Positions 49,748 to 59,458 of a stretch of DNA of 64,000 bases are shown here, piece after piece. Below the pieces are notes generated by a model. It had not been told where the DNA came from. It made no database searches and saw only the letters and a list, made by a program, of their open reading frames with translations. Origin of the DNA: Stieleria marina (GTDB lineage: Bacteria; Planctomycetota; Planctomycetia; Pirellulales; Pirellulaceae); contig CP036526.1 of NCBI GenBank assembly GCA_007741555.1, forward strand, positions 3,596,001-3,660,000, written 5' to 3'. Position numbers and translations under genes: made by a program. Each line of letters starts with the position of its first letter. Positions within the stretch are counted from its first letter, which is position 1.

Positions 49748-52700
49748 CCAAGGATACAGCGTTCGTCAAAGGTCTGCGGTCCGCTCAGAAGCGGCTTGAA
49801 TCGTTCGGGCAGTCAACGCGATTGCTCGGGACCAAGCTCATGGGGCTGGGCATGGCTGCAGCAGCACCGTTGGCCGGCAGCGTCGCCATCTTCTCCAACT
49901 TTGACGACGCCATGCGAGGTGTCGCCGCGATCACGCAGGCGACAGGATCGCAGCTCGAATCGCTCCGCGCGACTGCAAAGAAACTCGGCGCGACAACGAG
50001 TTACTCTGCCAGCGAAGTCGCTTCGCTAATGACGGAACTCGGTCGGGCCGGTTTCAAGCCAGAACAGATCGAGCGAATGACGGCCGCCGTGATGAACATG
50101 GCCCGCGCTACCGGCACCGATGCCACGCAAGCCTCCGGGATCATGGCAGCGACCATTCGCCAGTTCGGCATGGAAGCCGGCGAAGCGACAAGAGTCGCCG
50201 ATGGCCTGACCGCCGCAGCGAACAAGTCGTTCAACACCGTCGAATCTCTGGGCGACGCTCTGTCCTACGCTGGCCCCGTTGCTGCCGATGCCAACATGAG
50301 CCTCGAGGAAACTCTCGCGATCCTCGGCACGCTCGGAAATATGGGAATCCAAGGTTCATCGGCCGGTAATGCAATGCGTCGCTTGCTCACCATCAGTGCG
50401 GCAGAGAGTGAGAAGTTCAAAACGACCTTAGGTGTGACGACCAAAGACGCCAAAGGCAACGCCCGCTCGCTCGTCGACGTCCTCGGTGAAGTCGCCGCAG
50501 CGACCGCAAAAATGGGAACGGCAGAGAAGGCCGAAAAGCTGAACGAGGTCTTCGGTCTGCTCGGGATCACCGCGGCCAGTTCGATCGGCAAGTCGGTCGC
50601 CGATACCCGCGACCTCCACAAGGAACTGCAAAAGGCCGGTGGCATCGCAGCCAAGACGTCGGAAGAAATGGAAGGCGGCCTGGGCGGAGCCTTCCGAATT
50701 TTGAAGTCGTCCATCGAAGGCGTCGCAATTGCTATCGGCGAATCGCTGGAAGGCAGCGTGACCACGATGGTGCAAGCTTTCAGCCGAGCGGCCTCCGGCG
50801 TGATCGAGTGGATCAACAAGAATCAAAAGATCGTTAAGATCGCTGCCGCGAGTGCCATCGCCATCTTTACGATCGGTGCGGCACTATTCGCCCTCGGTTC
50901 TTTTGCTGCCGTTGCATCGTTCGCAGTCGGTGGACTCGCAACCATTTTCTCATTCATCGGTGCGTCCATCGGTGTGATCGTCTCCGCCGTCGGGTTGCTC
51001 TTCACGCCACTGGGCCTTGTTGTTGCAGCGGTTGCAGCGCTCGGCGGCTACTTCCTCTATTCGACCGGTATCGCGGGCCAGGCTGTCGAGTATCTCAAAG
51101 GTGTTTTCGCGACACTCAAAGCCGAAACCCTCGCTGCATTCGGAGCGATCGCCAACGCGCTGGCGGCCGGTGACATCACCGCCGCAACTGATGTGCTTTG
51201 GACGTACCTGAAACTGCAATGGGTCAAAGGCACCACATATATCAAAGGCCTGTGGGCCGAGTTCACTCAATATATCTCCGACGTGTGGGCCGATTCAGCC
51301 TACGCGATCGGGGATGTTTTGATCGGTGCGCTGTCGGGACTCGCTGGCGTCTGGAACAACACGCTCGGATTCATGGCCGATGGTTGGACGATACTGACGT
51401 CGGCTGTCCAGAAAGGCTGGAACAACACGATCGGCTTCCTCAAAAAGGGGTTCCTCAAACTCCACGAACTCGTCGACATCGCCGGTGACGTGTCCGTGCA
51501 AATCGGGGGAGTGCTCATCAACGCACTGGCGGGCGTCGAGAAAGCTTGGGTTGAAACGGTTGATTACCTCGCCGACACCTGGACGGTATTTGTCGGCCAA
51601 GTGAAGTCGATGTGGAATTCGACCGTTGGCTTTCTCAAGAAAGCATGGATCAAACTCAAAGGTCTATTCGACGACGACATTAACGTCGACGTAGAAATGG
51701 CGAAGATCGACGCTGACACTCGAGCCGCTGATGCTGCCGAAGAACAACAGCGACAGCAAGCGATCATCGAGCGACAACGACGTCGATCTAAACGCAAAGA
51801 GCAGATTGAAGCGAACCGCGTCGAGATGCAGAAACGTATCGCCGACCAGCTCGCCGCACGTAGGAAAGCCCGTGAAGGTCAGGATGTCGACGCCGACATG
51901 CGAGCGATCGACGAGGAAACGGACGCAAAAAATGCTGTCGTGGATCAATCAAAGAAGGATCAGTTTCGTGAAAACGACGCCGGGCAGGCGAAGCGTCAAC
52001 AGATCATCGACGACACGACCACGGGCGTCCAAAGCACGCTCGACCAGATGCGAGCCGAAGCGAAAGCGGCACGAGAAGCCAGTCGACCGAATGAGATTGA
52101 AGACCGGCAGCGAGAGAGCGACGAGCAGATCGCTACCGCGCAGGCAGAGTTCGATGCCGCCGTTGAGCGAGCCAACAACGCTACCTCGCCCTCGGACGAA
52201 GTCGGACCTAAACCAGACGAGCCTTCGCCAACCAAACTGCCGGCGATGCCCGAACCTGGCGAAGTGGATATTCCCAAGGTCGACGTGCCTCCTGTCGACT
52301 TGCCCGGCATCGGCGATCCCGAGTTGCAGCCTCCCAATGCGAAGGACCTGCGTCTTGATCTGAACCCGGACGCCCAGGCGGCGATGGATCAGTTTGCAAA
52401 TGGTCCAGATGCCGACGCCGATCGAACCGAAGTGGCGGGTGATTTTGATGCGAGAGGACTAGGCCTGGGCAGCGGTGCTTCGAGGATACCGCAAAAGGCT
52501 CCCGAGCCTATGCAGAAGCTTGAGCCAATCGCTGCTGACAACGACCGGGTCGAAGAAATCGTTGCTCCGCAATTGAAGTTGATGCCGGAAGAAGTTGACG
52601 AGCCGAAGGTGATCGGCGATCCAGGAAATGAAGCCGCAGCCGACCACCAACTTGATGTGCCATTCGACGTGGCGGAGTCCACGGATCAGCCCGATTCGAT

Positions 52701-52956
52701 GGACCTGACAAAACCGACCGATCTAAATACCTCGCCCACACTCGACGTTGCCGCGATCACCGAAGCCTTTGCTTCCGTCGGACGGTCACTCGCTGCGTTC
52801 GATTACGCGATCGCCAGCAGCACGTCGCAATTGCAGCTTCCCGCAATGGCCGGCGGCGAATTCACCGAGGACATGAAGCGAGCCATCATCCAAACGGCCG
52901 AGAACACACGACGCCTTGTCGAGCGTTCACAGTCGGGAGGATTGGTTTTTAGCTGA
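49705..52956 (+). CDS. Phage tail tape measure protein (TP901 type)
   Basis: A 1083-residue protein that sets tail length. The N-terminal 330 residues carry the family core (FDDAMRGVAAITQATGSQLESLRATAKKLGATTSYSASEVASLMTELGRAGFKPEQIERMTAAVMNMARATGTD). A hydrophobic cluster around residues 375-450 probably inserts in the host membrane. Repeated W-rich segments (WNNTLGFMADGWTI, WNNTIGFLKKG, WNSTVGFLKK) follow, then a charged coiled coil and a Pro/Asp-rich tail. The 1083 residues suggest a tail of roughly 160 nm at 1.5 angstroms per residue. Confidence 0.93.
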   Translation: MSQVRAGAAYVELLTKDTAFVKGLRSAQKRLESFGQSTRLLGTKLMGLGMAAAAPLAGSVAIFSNFDDAMRGVAAITQATGSQLESLRATAKKLGATTSYSASEVASLMTELGRAGFKPEQIERMTAAVMNMARATGTDATQASGIMAATIRQFGMEAGEATRVADGLTAAANKSFNTVESLGDALSYAGPVAADANMSLEETLAILGTLGNMGIQGSSAGNAMRRLLTISAAESEKFKTTLGVTTKDAKGNARSLVDVLGEVAAATAKMGTAEKAEKLNEVFGLLGITAASSIGKSVADTRDLHKELQKAGGIAAKTSEEMEGGLGGAFRILKSSIEGVAIAIGESLEGSVTTMVQAFSRAASGVIEWINKNQKIVKIAAASAIAIFTIGAALFALGSFAAVASFAVGGLATIFSFIGASIGVIVSAVGLLFTPLGLVVAAVAALGGYFLYSTGIAGQAVEYLKGVFATLKAETLAAFGAIANALAAGDITAATDVLWTYLKLQWVKGTTYIKGLWAEFTQYISDVWADSAYAIGDVLIGALSGLAGVWNNTLGFMADGWTILTSAVQKGWNNTIGFLKKGFLKLHELVDIAGDVSVQIGGVLINALAGVEKAWVETVDYLADTWTVFVGQVKSMWNSTVGFLKKAWIKLKGLFDDDINVDVEMAKIDADTRAADAAEEQQRQQAIIERQRRRSKRKEQIEANRVEMQKRIADQLAARRKAREGQDVDADMRAIDEETDAKNAVVDQSKKDQFRENDAGQAKRQQIIDDTTTGVQSTLDQMRAEAKAAREASRPNEIEDRQRESDEQIATAQAEFDAAVERANNATSPSDEVGPKPDEPSPTKLPAMPEPGEVDIPKVDVPPVDLPGIGDPELQPPNAKDLRLDLNPDAQAAMDQFANGPDADADRTEVAGDFDARGLGLGSGASRIPQKAPEPMQKLEPIAADNDRVEEIVAPQLKLMPEEVDEPKVIGDPGNEAAADHQLDVPFDVAESTDQPDSMDLTKPTDLNTSPTLDVAAITEAFASVGRSLAAFDYAIASSTSQLQLPAMAGGEFTEDMKRAIIQTAENTRRLVERSQSGGLVFS

Positions 52957-53747
52957 TGGCACTTTCCACTGGCGGATATGCATATGAAGTTGCCGCACTC
53001 TCTGAGAAGGCGTCAAGAGGCAAATCGCATTCCGATTTCACGTCCTACGTTGCAACCAACGGCGGCGCTGTCGATCCAGCGGCAGCGGCGAGTGCTCTCT
53101 ATCAGTACTACAAAGCCAATTTCAAAGACCTGATTCCGTATCTGCAGATCGACTCGGAGCTCATCAACCAGAAGCACGCTTTAGTCAGCGTCACGATCAA
53201 TAAGACGAAACTCGATCCGGTTTCATTCAGCACGACTGGCGCGACGACCCATCTAAATCAATCGCTGCAGACACGAGGCATCTACGCTGCGCCGGGAATC
53301 GCAGCCCCCGTCTATCACGGAGCAATCGGTGTCAGCGACTCCGGTGTCGCTGGCGTCGACGTCACCGTTCCAGCTTTCGAGTTCTCGGTCCGTAAGAAGT
53401 TTGAGTTCGTGTCGACTGCGTACTTGCTCGCCATGGTCGCGATGACCGGCCGAGTGAATTCGACACCGTGGTCGATCTTTGCGCCGGGTGAAGCGTTGTT
53501 TCTTGGCGGCGAAGGAGGAGAAGACGAGCAGAACTGGGTCGACGTGACGTATCACTTCGCTGCTCGGCCAAACGAGTTCGCGATGACAGTTGGCAACATC
53601 ACAGGCGTCAGCAAACAGGGCTGGGACTACCTGTGGGTTAAGCATGGCGAGAAAGTCGTGGGCGACCGCGTGCTGCAGGTTCCTGAGGCAGCGTACGCTG
53701 AACAGGTCTATCACGGAGGAAACTTCAACGTGTTGGGGATCAACTGA
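52956..53747 (+). CDS. Phage tail protein of unknown family
   Basis: A 263-residue protein without an obvious name (ALSTGGYAYEVAALSEKASRGKSHSDFTSYVATNGGAVDPAAAAS). The end has VDVTYHFAARPNEFAMTVGNITGVSKQGWDYLWVKHGEKV, which looks like a beta-rich virion domain. It follows the tape measure gene, the position of distal-tail proteins, and overlaps both neighbours. A role as distal tail or baseplate hub protein is inferred. Confidence 0.7.
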   Translation: MALSTGGYAYEVAALSEKASRGKSHSDFTSYVATNGGAVDPAAAASALYQYYKANFKDLIPYLQIDSELINQKHALVSVTINKTKLDPVSFSTTGATTHLNQSLQTRGIYAAPGIAAPVYHGAIGVSDSGVAGVDVTVPAFEFSVRKKFEFVSTAYLLAMVAMTGRVNSTPWSIFAPGEALFLGGEGGEDEQNWVDVTYHFAARPNEFAMTVGNITGVSKQGWDYLWVKHGEKVVGDRVLQVPEAAYAEQVYHGGNFNVLGIN

Positions 53748-56074
53748 TGGCCCGACGCGTGAAACCAGGCGATCAATTCGAGATCACTGCCGCTGAATAC
53801 AACCGATTGCTTGTTGCTGCAGAAGCCGCGCATCGCAATCGACTGCCCGGTGGCGGTGGACCTCGCACGCATTTGCGAAATGCCGCAACCGTTCGGGTCC
53901 ACAACATATCGACAACTACCGTTCCCATCGGCGGGATTGTTGGCTTCGAGTCGCCGCTGACCGATCCGACCGTTGGGCCGATGGAACTGGCCCGCTTCGT
54001 TCGCGACGCGACAATCCGATGCGTCCGGCCGACAGAAGATGAACACACTGGTCGCGTTGGGGTCGCCATCGAACCGATCGCGGAAGACAAAGTCGGACGC
54101 GTGGTGTTCGATGGCGTTGTGGCCGCGCGAGTCAACGTCGTCAAAACTTGGCACAAGTTCGCGGACGTTGGCGAATCGGTTGGCGACACGCTGCAATCGA
54201 AGCCGGATGGATCAGCACAGATTCTCTGGCGCCGAGACCTAAACCAGCTCGGTGACCAATGGGCAGTGGTTCGGATCGGTCGGCCTGCTGATCCGGTTTA
54301 CCTTATCGAGGTTCCGACAGGAGGCGTTGCAGGACGTCGGGGTATGCGGACTGGCAGTGCGGACTGCGACCTGTACCAACTCGACAAAGCGGGGGAGATT
54401 GAGCCGGTAACGGCCCCGGCTGGCGCCACAGTACGAATCACCGCAAGGAATCACTCGGCACAGCGTATTCGCGGGCCAATCGCCGATTCGCCCAAGCAAT
54501 ACTTGGAAGTTCAGTTCGACGGTCAGCGATCCTGGGTGATCGACCCGCCGAAACAAACGCTTCTGTGCAAACCCTCGAGACGTATCAAGGCGAAGTCTTG
54601 GGGAACGGCTCGTGAACTGAGGTTTGATGGCACTGGGTGGAAACCCATTGGCCCCGCAGTCTCAGTTTACAACGTGTGCGATTACGCGTTGTTGGCGAGT
54701 CAGCAGATTGTGTGCCACTTCCATGAGGACACGTCGGCATATTTGACGATCGGATGTCGCTGTTGCGACGGAAGCAGTTCGAGCAGTTCGTCAAGCAGCT
54801 CCAGCAGTTCGAGTTCAAGCAGTAGCTCCAGCAGCGATTCATCGTCGAGCAGTTCCTCGTCGTCCTCCTCGCCTTCGTCGTCATCATCATCGTCCGGCAG
54901 TTCATCAAGCAGCAGTGGCTCGTCAAGCAATTCGAGCATGAGCAGTTCGAGCATGAGCAGTTCCAGCTCGTCGAGCATGTCGTCGAAGTCGAGCAGCTCA
55001 TCGTCACAATCCAGCAGTTCGTCGTCGAGTTCCGGTTCAAGCTCATCGAGCGGCAGCACATCGTCGAGCAATGGCTCGTCATTGTCATCGTCGTCATCGA
55101 GCAGCTCATCGTCTTCCTCAGACTCCAGCAGCAGTTCTTCATCCAGCAGTCCGTCATCCAGCAGTAGTTCCGAAAGTTCGTCGTCGTCATCCGACTCGTC
55201 GTCGAGCAGTTCGGATTCATCAAGCAGCAAGTCATCATCTGATTCATCATCATCGGAATCTTCGTCTGACAGCAGCGATTCATCCCATAGCGATTCCACG
55301 TCCAGCAGCGACTCAAGCGATAGTTCTGATTCCTCATCGAGTGAAAGTAAATTATCAAGCAGCGACAGCAGCAGTCAATCGAGCGACTCGTCCGGCAGCA
55401 GTGATTCGAGCGATTCCAGCACATCAACAAGCCTGCCCAGCGTCAGCAGTTCTTCCAGTTCCAATGGCTCGTCGTCAGCATCGAGCGATTCGTCAGGTAG
55501 TTCGTCTGATTCCCAGTCAACCAGCGTTAGCGATAGTGGATCAACGTCCGGCAGCATTAGCGGATCAGATTCCGATTCACGATCAACCAGTACATCCGAC
55601 TCCGGCAGCGATTCGCACAGCGACGATTCCACTAGCGTGCCCACATCATCGAGTGGCTCTGGTTCTGAATCCACGTCGCGATCGGCGAGCGATTCAGGCT
55701 CCCAAGGTTCCGACAGTGATCGGCCTAGCGACAGTGACGACCCGAGCGTCGGTGATTCATCTGGAAGCGACAGCGATACGCCATCCGACAGCAACGATTC
55801 AACATCACAGTCGGACAACCCAAGCGACAGCGGCGACGGCTCTGATCGGCCCAGCGAAAGTGCGTCCGACAGCAGCGACGGTTCCGATCGGCCGAGCGAA
55901 AGCGACTCAACCGACGAACCCTCAGAAGATAGCAGCGGTTCGAGTGAACCCTGCAACAGCACCTGGATTTGGTCGTGCGGTTGGGAATTGGTTGACAGCG
56001 ATTGCGAAGACCCCGGTGACCCACCGAGTTCGTCCGGTGCATTCGATGGCTCGGTAGCGGGAATGTCAGCATGA
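53747..56074 (+). CDS. Virion protein with ~390-residue Ser/Asp-rich domain
   Basis: A 775-residue protein. Residues 1-340 form a globular part (RRVKPGDQFEITAAEYNRLLVAAEAAHRNRLPGGGG). From about residue 343 to 735 it is almost only Ser, with Asp/Glu and a few Gly, Thr and Pro, first mainly S runs, then SSDS, SDS and similar repeats. The last ~40 residues hold STWIWSCGWELVDSDCEDPGDPPSS with a Cys pair. The domain is likely extended. Serine clusters are good substrates for O-glycosylation, and glycosyltransferases follow. The gene is 0 bp from its neighbours. Its DNA is repetitive and recombinogenic. Confidence 0.88.
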   Translation: MARRVKPGDQFEITAAEYNRLLVAAEAAHRNRLPGGGGPRTHLRNAATVRVHNISTTTVPIGGIVGFESPLTDPTVGPMELARFVRDATIRCVRPTEDEHTGRVGVAIEPIAEDKVGRVVFDGVVAARVNVVKTWHKFADVGESVGDTLQSKPDGSAQILWRRDLNQLGDQWAVVRIGRPADPVYLIEVPTGGVAGRRGMRTGSADCDLYQLDKAGEIEPVTAPAGATVRITARNHSAQRIRGPIADSPKQYLEVQFDGQRSWVIDPPKQTLLCKPSRRIKAKSWGTARELRFDGTGWKPIGPAVSVYNVCDYALLASQQIVCHFHEDTSAYLTIGCRCCDGSSSSSSSSSSSSSSSSSSSSSDSSSSSSSSSSSPSSSSSSSGSSSSSSGSSSNSSMSSSSMSSSSSSSMSSKSSSSSSQSSSSSSSSGSSSSSGSTSSSNGSSLSSSSSSSSSSSSDSSSSSSSSSPSSSSSSESSSSSSDSSSSSSDSSSSKSSSDSSSSESSSDSSDSSHSDSTSSSDSSDSSDSSSSESKLSSSDSSSQSSDSSGSSDSSDSSTSTSLPSVSSSSSSNGSSSASSDSSGSSSDSQSTSVSDSGSTSGSISGSDSDSRSTSTSDSGSDSHSDDSTSVPTSSSGSGSESTSRSASDSGSQGSDSDRPSDSDDPSVGDSSGSDSDTPSDSNDSTSQSDNPSDSGDGSDRPSESASDSSDGSDRPSESDSTDEPSEDSSGSSEPCNSTWIWSCGWELVDSDCEDPGDPPSSSGAFDGSVAGMSA

Positions 56075-56643
56075 TGCACTGTCCACACCTGACGCACGAC
56101 AACCAATGCGAAGTCGCCAAGCAGATGGCTGGCTGCAGTGTTCGCACAACGCCAACAGCCTGCAACGCCTGCCAGAACGAATCCAACCCGCGTGCGATCA
56201 ACGTCGTCACGATCGGTATGGCGCTCGTCAACAAGAAGCGTCGCAAACAGGACGTCGCCGAGTTGCAAGCAATGCTTCGCAACTACATGCCCGACGAAGA
56301 CCCACTGCCGCAGACGCTGAAGATCAGCAACTACCGGCCCGGACCGGGCAACGAACTCAAAAAGATGATCGCCTGGTTCGCTAAGTCCAGCGAATCGTGC
56401 AACTGCGAAACCCGAGTCGACACGATGAACGACTGGGGCGCCGAAGGTTGTCGGCGAAACATCGACACGATCACCGAATGGTTACTCGAAGAAGCCCAAG
56501 CAAGAGGACTCCCGCATGGAAGGTTCACCGCAACAATCGCTCGCAGTCTCGTCAAGACCGCAATCCGCAAGTACGAACGAAAATTCCCCGAAGGGGCACC
56601 CGAGCCAGACCAAGACGATCCGGAGGACGAACTCGATCGTTGA
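56071..56643 (+). CDS. Cys-rich protein of phage glycosyltransferase clusters
   Basis: A 190-residue protein. The N-terminus has CPHLTHDNQCEVAKQMAGCSVRTTPTACNACQNESNPRAINVVTIGMA (cysteines at 4, 13, 22, 31 and 34), a likely metal site. The middle has CNCETRVDTMNDWGAEGCRRNIDTITEWLLEEA, a CxC...MxxWGxxGC pattern I associate with small proteins encoded beside planctomycete glycosyltransferases. Role unknown. It overlaps the preceding gene by 4 bp. Confidence 0.75.
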   Translation: MMHCPHLTHDNQCEVAKQMAGCSVRTTPTACNACQNESNPRAINVVTIGMALVNKKRRKQDVAELQAMLRNYMPDEDPLPQTLKISNYRPGPGNELKKMIAWFAKSSESCNCETRVDTMNDWGAEGCRRNIDTITEWLLEEAQARGLPHGRFTATIARSLVKTAIRKYERKFPEGAPEPDQDDPEDELDR

Positions 56644-56656
56644 ACGATGTTTCTTG

Positions 56657-57991
56657 ATGAATCTCGATCGCCGCGACGATCGCCTCCGCGAATGGATGCG
56701 ACAACTACCCGATCCGTGGCCTTTCCCCGAACCGGAACGATTCGCCGCGATCGACGGTCGGCGCGTCGCAACGCCGCCACAGTGGCGAGCCGGAAACGGA
56801 GCGTGGGGATGCTACCGATCGCACATGTTGATTCTCGAAAAGTGTCTGCTCGAACACATCGACTCCTACATTGTCTTCGAGGACGACGCTGGGTTCGGTG
56901 AAGACTTCTGCGAGCGATTGCAGCAGTTCGTCGCTGAGTTGCCGGCCGATTGGGGCATGGCGTACCTCGGCGGACAACACCTTTACGCGGGCAAGCATCC
57001 GCCGCACAAAGTCAGCGAATTCGTTTATCGACCGTACAACGTCAACCGCACCCACGCCTTCATGGTTCGCGGGCGTGAGGCAATGAAAACGCTGTATCGG
57101 CATTTGACGTGGAGTGACTGGCACACGAAACATCACATCGACCATCACCTCGGCCGTTTGATCCAGCGTCGATACCAGGCTCTCGTGCAAGGAAAGAACA
57201 TCCAGAAGGAATCCATCGCCGTCTACACGCCGGATCGCTGGCTCGTCGGGCAACTCCCCACGAAGTCCAACATCTGCGGACGCAAGTGGAGTCAAACGCG
57301 GTTCTTCAACGATGCGAAGAATGCTGACCACTCCGATGCACCGTTCTTCGCCGTGCTCGGCCCGCATCGCGCCGGCACCTCGTGCGTTGCAATGGTCATG
57401 CACCATCTCGGGGTCCACATGGGCAACCAGCTCGGTGGCTACGAGGCCACCGGAGGCGGCGAAGCGTTGGGGCTCACGCAACTGTGTGAAAAGGTGATGC
57501 GTTTCCCCGCGACCGATCCGAACGTCAGTGACGAACAGCTGACGCAAATGCTGAAATCGTGGATCGTTACTCGCAAATCGGAAGCCAATCGTGATCGAAC
57601 GGTCGCGGGCGGCAAGTATCCGCATCTGTGTCGTTTCGTCGAACACCTGCACGCCGGTCTTGGTGATTCGCTCCGCATCGTCTCGGTCGAACGCGACATC
57701 AAAGCGTCCATTCGTTCGTTGCAAAACCGATCCGAAAAACATCGCGGTCAATGGTTCGCTGCCGATGACGAGGCTTGTGAAACCCTACAGCGTAGCCTGC
57801 TCGAATACCGTGACGAATTCATTGCGTCTCATCCAGAGGTGCCCGTCTTCCGACTCGAATTCTCCGAGCTGACGACATACCCCGAAGAAGTGATCGGCAA
57901 CTTGGTCGAGTTTCTTGGCATCGACCCAACGCCCGATGAAATCCAGTCCGCGATCGAACACGTCAATCCAGAACTCCGGAAGTTTGGGTGA
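56657..57991 (+). CDS. Glycosyltransferase family 25 - sulfotransferase fusion
   Basis: About 444 residues. The N-terminal ~220 residues are of GT25/LPS type (CFLMNLDRRDDRLREW, AAIDGRRV, GNGAWGCYRSHMLILEKCL, YIVFEDDAGFGEDF with an acidic metal motif). The C-terminal ~215 residues are a sulfotransferase-like P-loop domain (FFAVLGPHRAGTSCVAMVMHHLG with the 5'-PSB loop near residue 232, then LRIVSVERDIKASIRSL near 345). It may add a sugar and a sulfate to one target. The start is uncertain: ATG 56657 or the TTG just before it; the strand-forming residues before it may be needed. Confidence 0.85.
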   Translation: MNLDRRDDRLREWMRQLPDPWPFPEPERFAAIDGRRVATPPQWRAGNGAWGCYRSHMLILEKCLLEHIDSYIVFEDDAGFGEDFCERLQQFVAELPADWGMAYLGGQHLYAGKHPPHKVSEFVYRPYNVNRTHAFMVRGREAMKTLYRHLTWSDWHTKHHIDHHLGRLIQRRYQALVQGKNIQKESIAVYTPDRWLVGQLPTKSNICGRKWSQTRFFNDAKNADHSDAPFFAVLGPHRAGTSCVAMVMHHLGVHMGNQLGGYEATGGGEALGLTQLCEKVMRFPATDPNVSDEQLTQMLKSWIVTRKSEANRDRTVAGGKYPHLCRFVEHLHAGLGDSLRIVSVERDIKASIRSLQNRSEKHRGQWFAADDEACETLQRSLLEYRDEFIASHPEVPVFRLEFSELTTYPEEVIGNLVEFLGIDPTPDEIQSAIEHVNPELRKFG

Positions 57992-58752
57992 GCATCATGG
58001 CGAATAGCATCTCAACCGCAGACATCACGTTCTGCATCAAGACGATTCACCGCCCTTGGTCCTGCCATCGCTTGGTCGAATCGCTACGCGAACGCATCCC
58101 CAATCCGAACATCGTTGTAGTAGACGATGGCCGACACGAGCTGCGATTCAGCGAGAAGTATCCCGAAACCGCGGGCCACTGCACTGTCATCAATCTCGAA
58201 CAGCACGATGTTGGCGTCGGAGTGGGGCGAAACGCTGCGATTGACGCGGCGACCACTGAGTACATCTTTCTGCTTGATGACGATCATGTCGCCACAGAAA
58301 GCCTGCATTTCGATCGCGTTTGTGAGTACTTCGCGACGCACGATCTAGACATCCTTGCGGTACGCCAAGGTAATGGTGGACGTCCGACGATGCTTTCGCC
58401 GCTGATGAACGGTAAGCGAATCTGGATGCACCGCGGCGAATACCAGAGGCTCGGCACTGTTGCTTGGTGCGACATGGTCAGCAACGCGTTTCTCGCTCGC
58501 AAGGAAACGATCGCAACGCTTCGCTGGGATGAGCAAATCAAGACGTACGAGCACTGGGAGTTCTTCTACCGCGCAAGCCACGTCGCGAATCTCCAAATTG
58601 CCGTCGCAATCGATTGTGCGATCCATCACGCCCATGTGACCAGCAAGAGCTACCGCAATCTGCGTGCTCGATCGAAGTTCCGCGCAATGGGGCTTCGCAA
58701 ACACGGCTTTCATTCGATGCGATACCCAGGAGGTCAAATCGTCCGTGCGTGA
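57988..58752 (+). CDS. GT2-type glycosyltransferase 1
   Basis: A 254-residue GT-A fold transferase starting at GTG 57988. It has ITFCIKTIHRPWSCHRLVESL, IVVVDDGRHELRFSE, VGVGVGRNAAIDAATTEYIFLLDDDHVA with the DDD metal motif, and the acceptor-side YEHWEFFYRA near residue 190. It is soluble and acts in the cytosol on a nucleotide-sugar donor. The start overlaps the previous stop by 4 bp. Confidence 0.88.
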   Translation: MSIMANSISTADITFCIKTIHRPWSCHRLVESLRERIPNPNIVVVDDGRHELRFSEKYPETAGHCTVINLEQHDVGVGVGRNAAIDAATTEYIFLLDDDHVATESLHFDRVCEYFATHDLDILAVRQGNGGRPTMLSPLMNGKRIWMHRGEYQRLGTVAWCDMVSNAFLARKETIATLRWDEQIKTYEHWEFFYRASHVANLQIAVAIDCAIHHAHVTSKSYRNLRARSKFRAMGLRKHGFHSMRYPGGQIVRA

Positions 58753-59458
58753 ACAAGTAACTTTCTGCATCAAGACAATCCATCGCCCGCAATGTTGCGC
58801 CGCGCTCGTTCGCAGCATTCACGAGCACTGCGGCGACAATCGTCCTCTGATCCACGTCCTCGACGACGGCAAGCCGGAACTTCGGTTCTCGGAAGTTTGC
58901 CCAGACGAGGCTGCAATGGTCGATCGACTGATTGAGACTGAATACGACATCGGCTTATCGGCTGGACGCAACCGGTTACTCGATGCAGGCGACACGCCGA
59001 TCGTCGTCTTTGCTGACGACGATCACTTGGTCACGAACCAAACACGCCTGCCGGACCTGATTGCAACGCTCAACAAGCATCACGACCTCGACTTGCTCGC
59101 CACTCTCAGCAACTCCGAGGAGCGACCGAGGCTGATGCGTGTCAATGACAAAGCCCTTCGCATCGCATTCGGCAGCTACAAGCAGCATCGCTCCGTTCGC
59201 TGGTGTCACTACGTCGGCAACTGCTTCGTCGCGTACCGAGACATCTTGCAAGCGGTCCGTTGGGATGAATCGCTGAAGGTCGAGGAGCACTGGGACTTCT
59301 TCTGGCGAGCAAAGGTTGCCGGAATGAATGTCGCAGTAGACGTCAATCATTCCTTCAAGCATAAGCACGTCGACCCGCCAGGCTACACCCGACACCGTCC
59401 CGAGTTCCTCGACGCCGGTCTGCAAAAGCACGGACTGGAAAGGGTGATGTGGCGATGA
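58745..59458 (+). CDS. GT2-type glycosyltransferase 2
   Basis: A 237-residue transferase starting at GTG 58745, behind AGGAGG, overlapping the previous stop. It parallels the preceding gene (VTFCIKTIHRPQCCAALVRSIHEHC, IHVLDDGKPELRFSE, DIGLSAGRNRLLDAGDTPIVVFADDDH, then EEHWDFFWRAK), so the two are tandem paralogues. It may add a second sugar or the same sugar at other positions. Confidence 0.87.
   Translation: MREQVTFCIKTIHRPQCCAALVRSIHEHCGDNRPLIHVLDDGKPELRFSEVCPDEAAMVDRLIETEYDIGLSAGRNRLLDAGDTPIVVFADDDHLVTNQTRLPDLIATLNKHHDLDLLATLSNSEERPRLMRVNDKALRIAFGSYKQHRSVRWCHYVGNCFVAYRDILQAVRWDESLKVEEHWDFFWRAKVAGMNVAVDVNHSFKHKHVDPPGYTRHRPEFLDAGLQKHGLERVMWR

Noticed and set aside
54585-56282. Long antisense frames opposite the Ser-rich domain, rich in Asp/Glu/Leu or Cys/Met/Thr
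   Set aside because: They only mirror the TCG/AGC repeats of the Ser codons; they have no starts with good sites and no sensible sequence.
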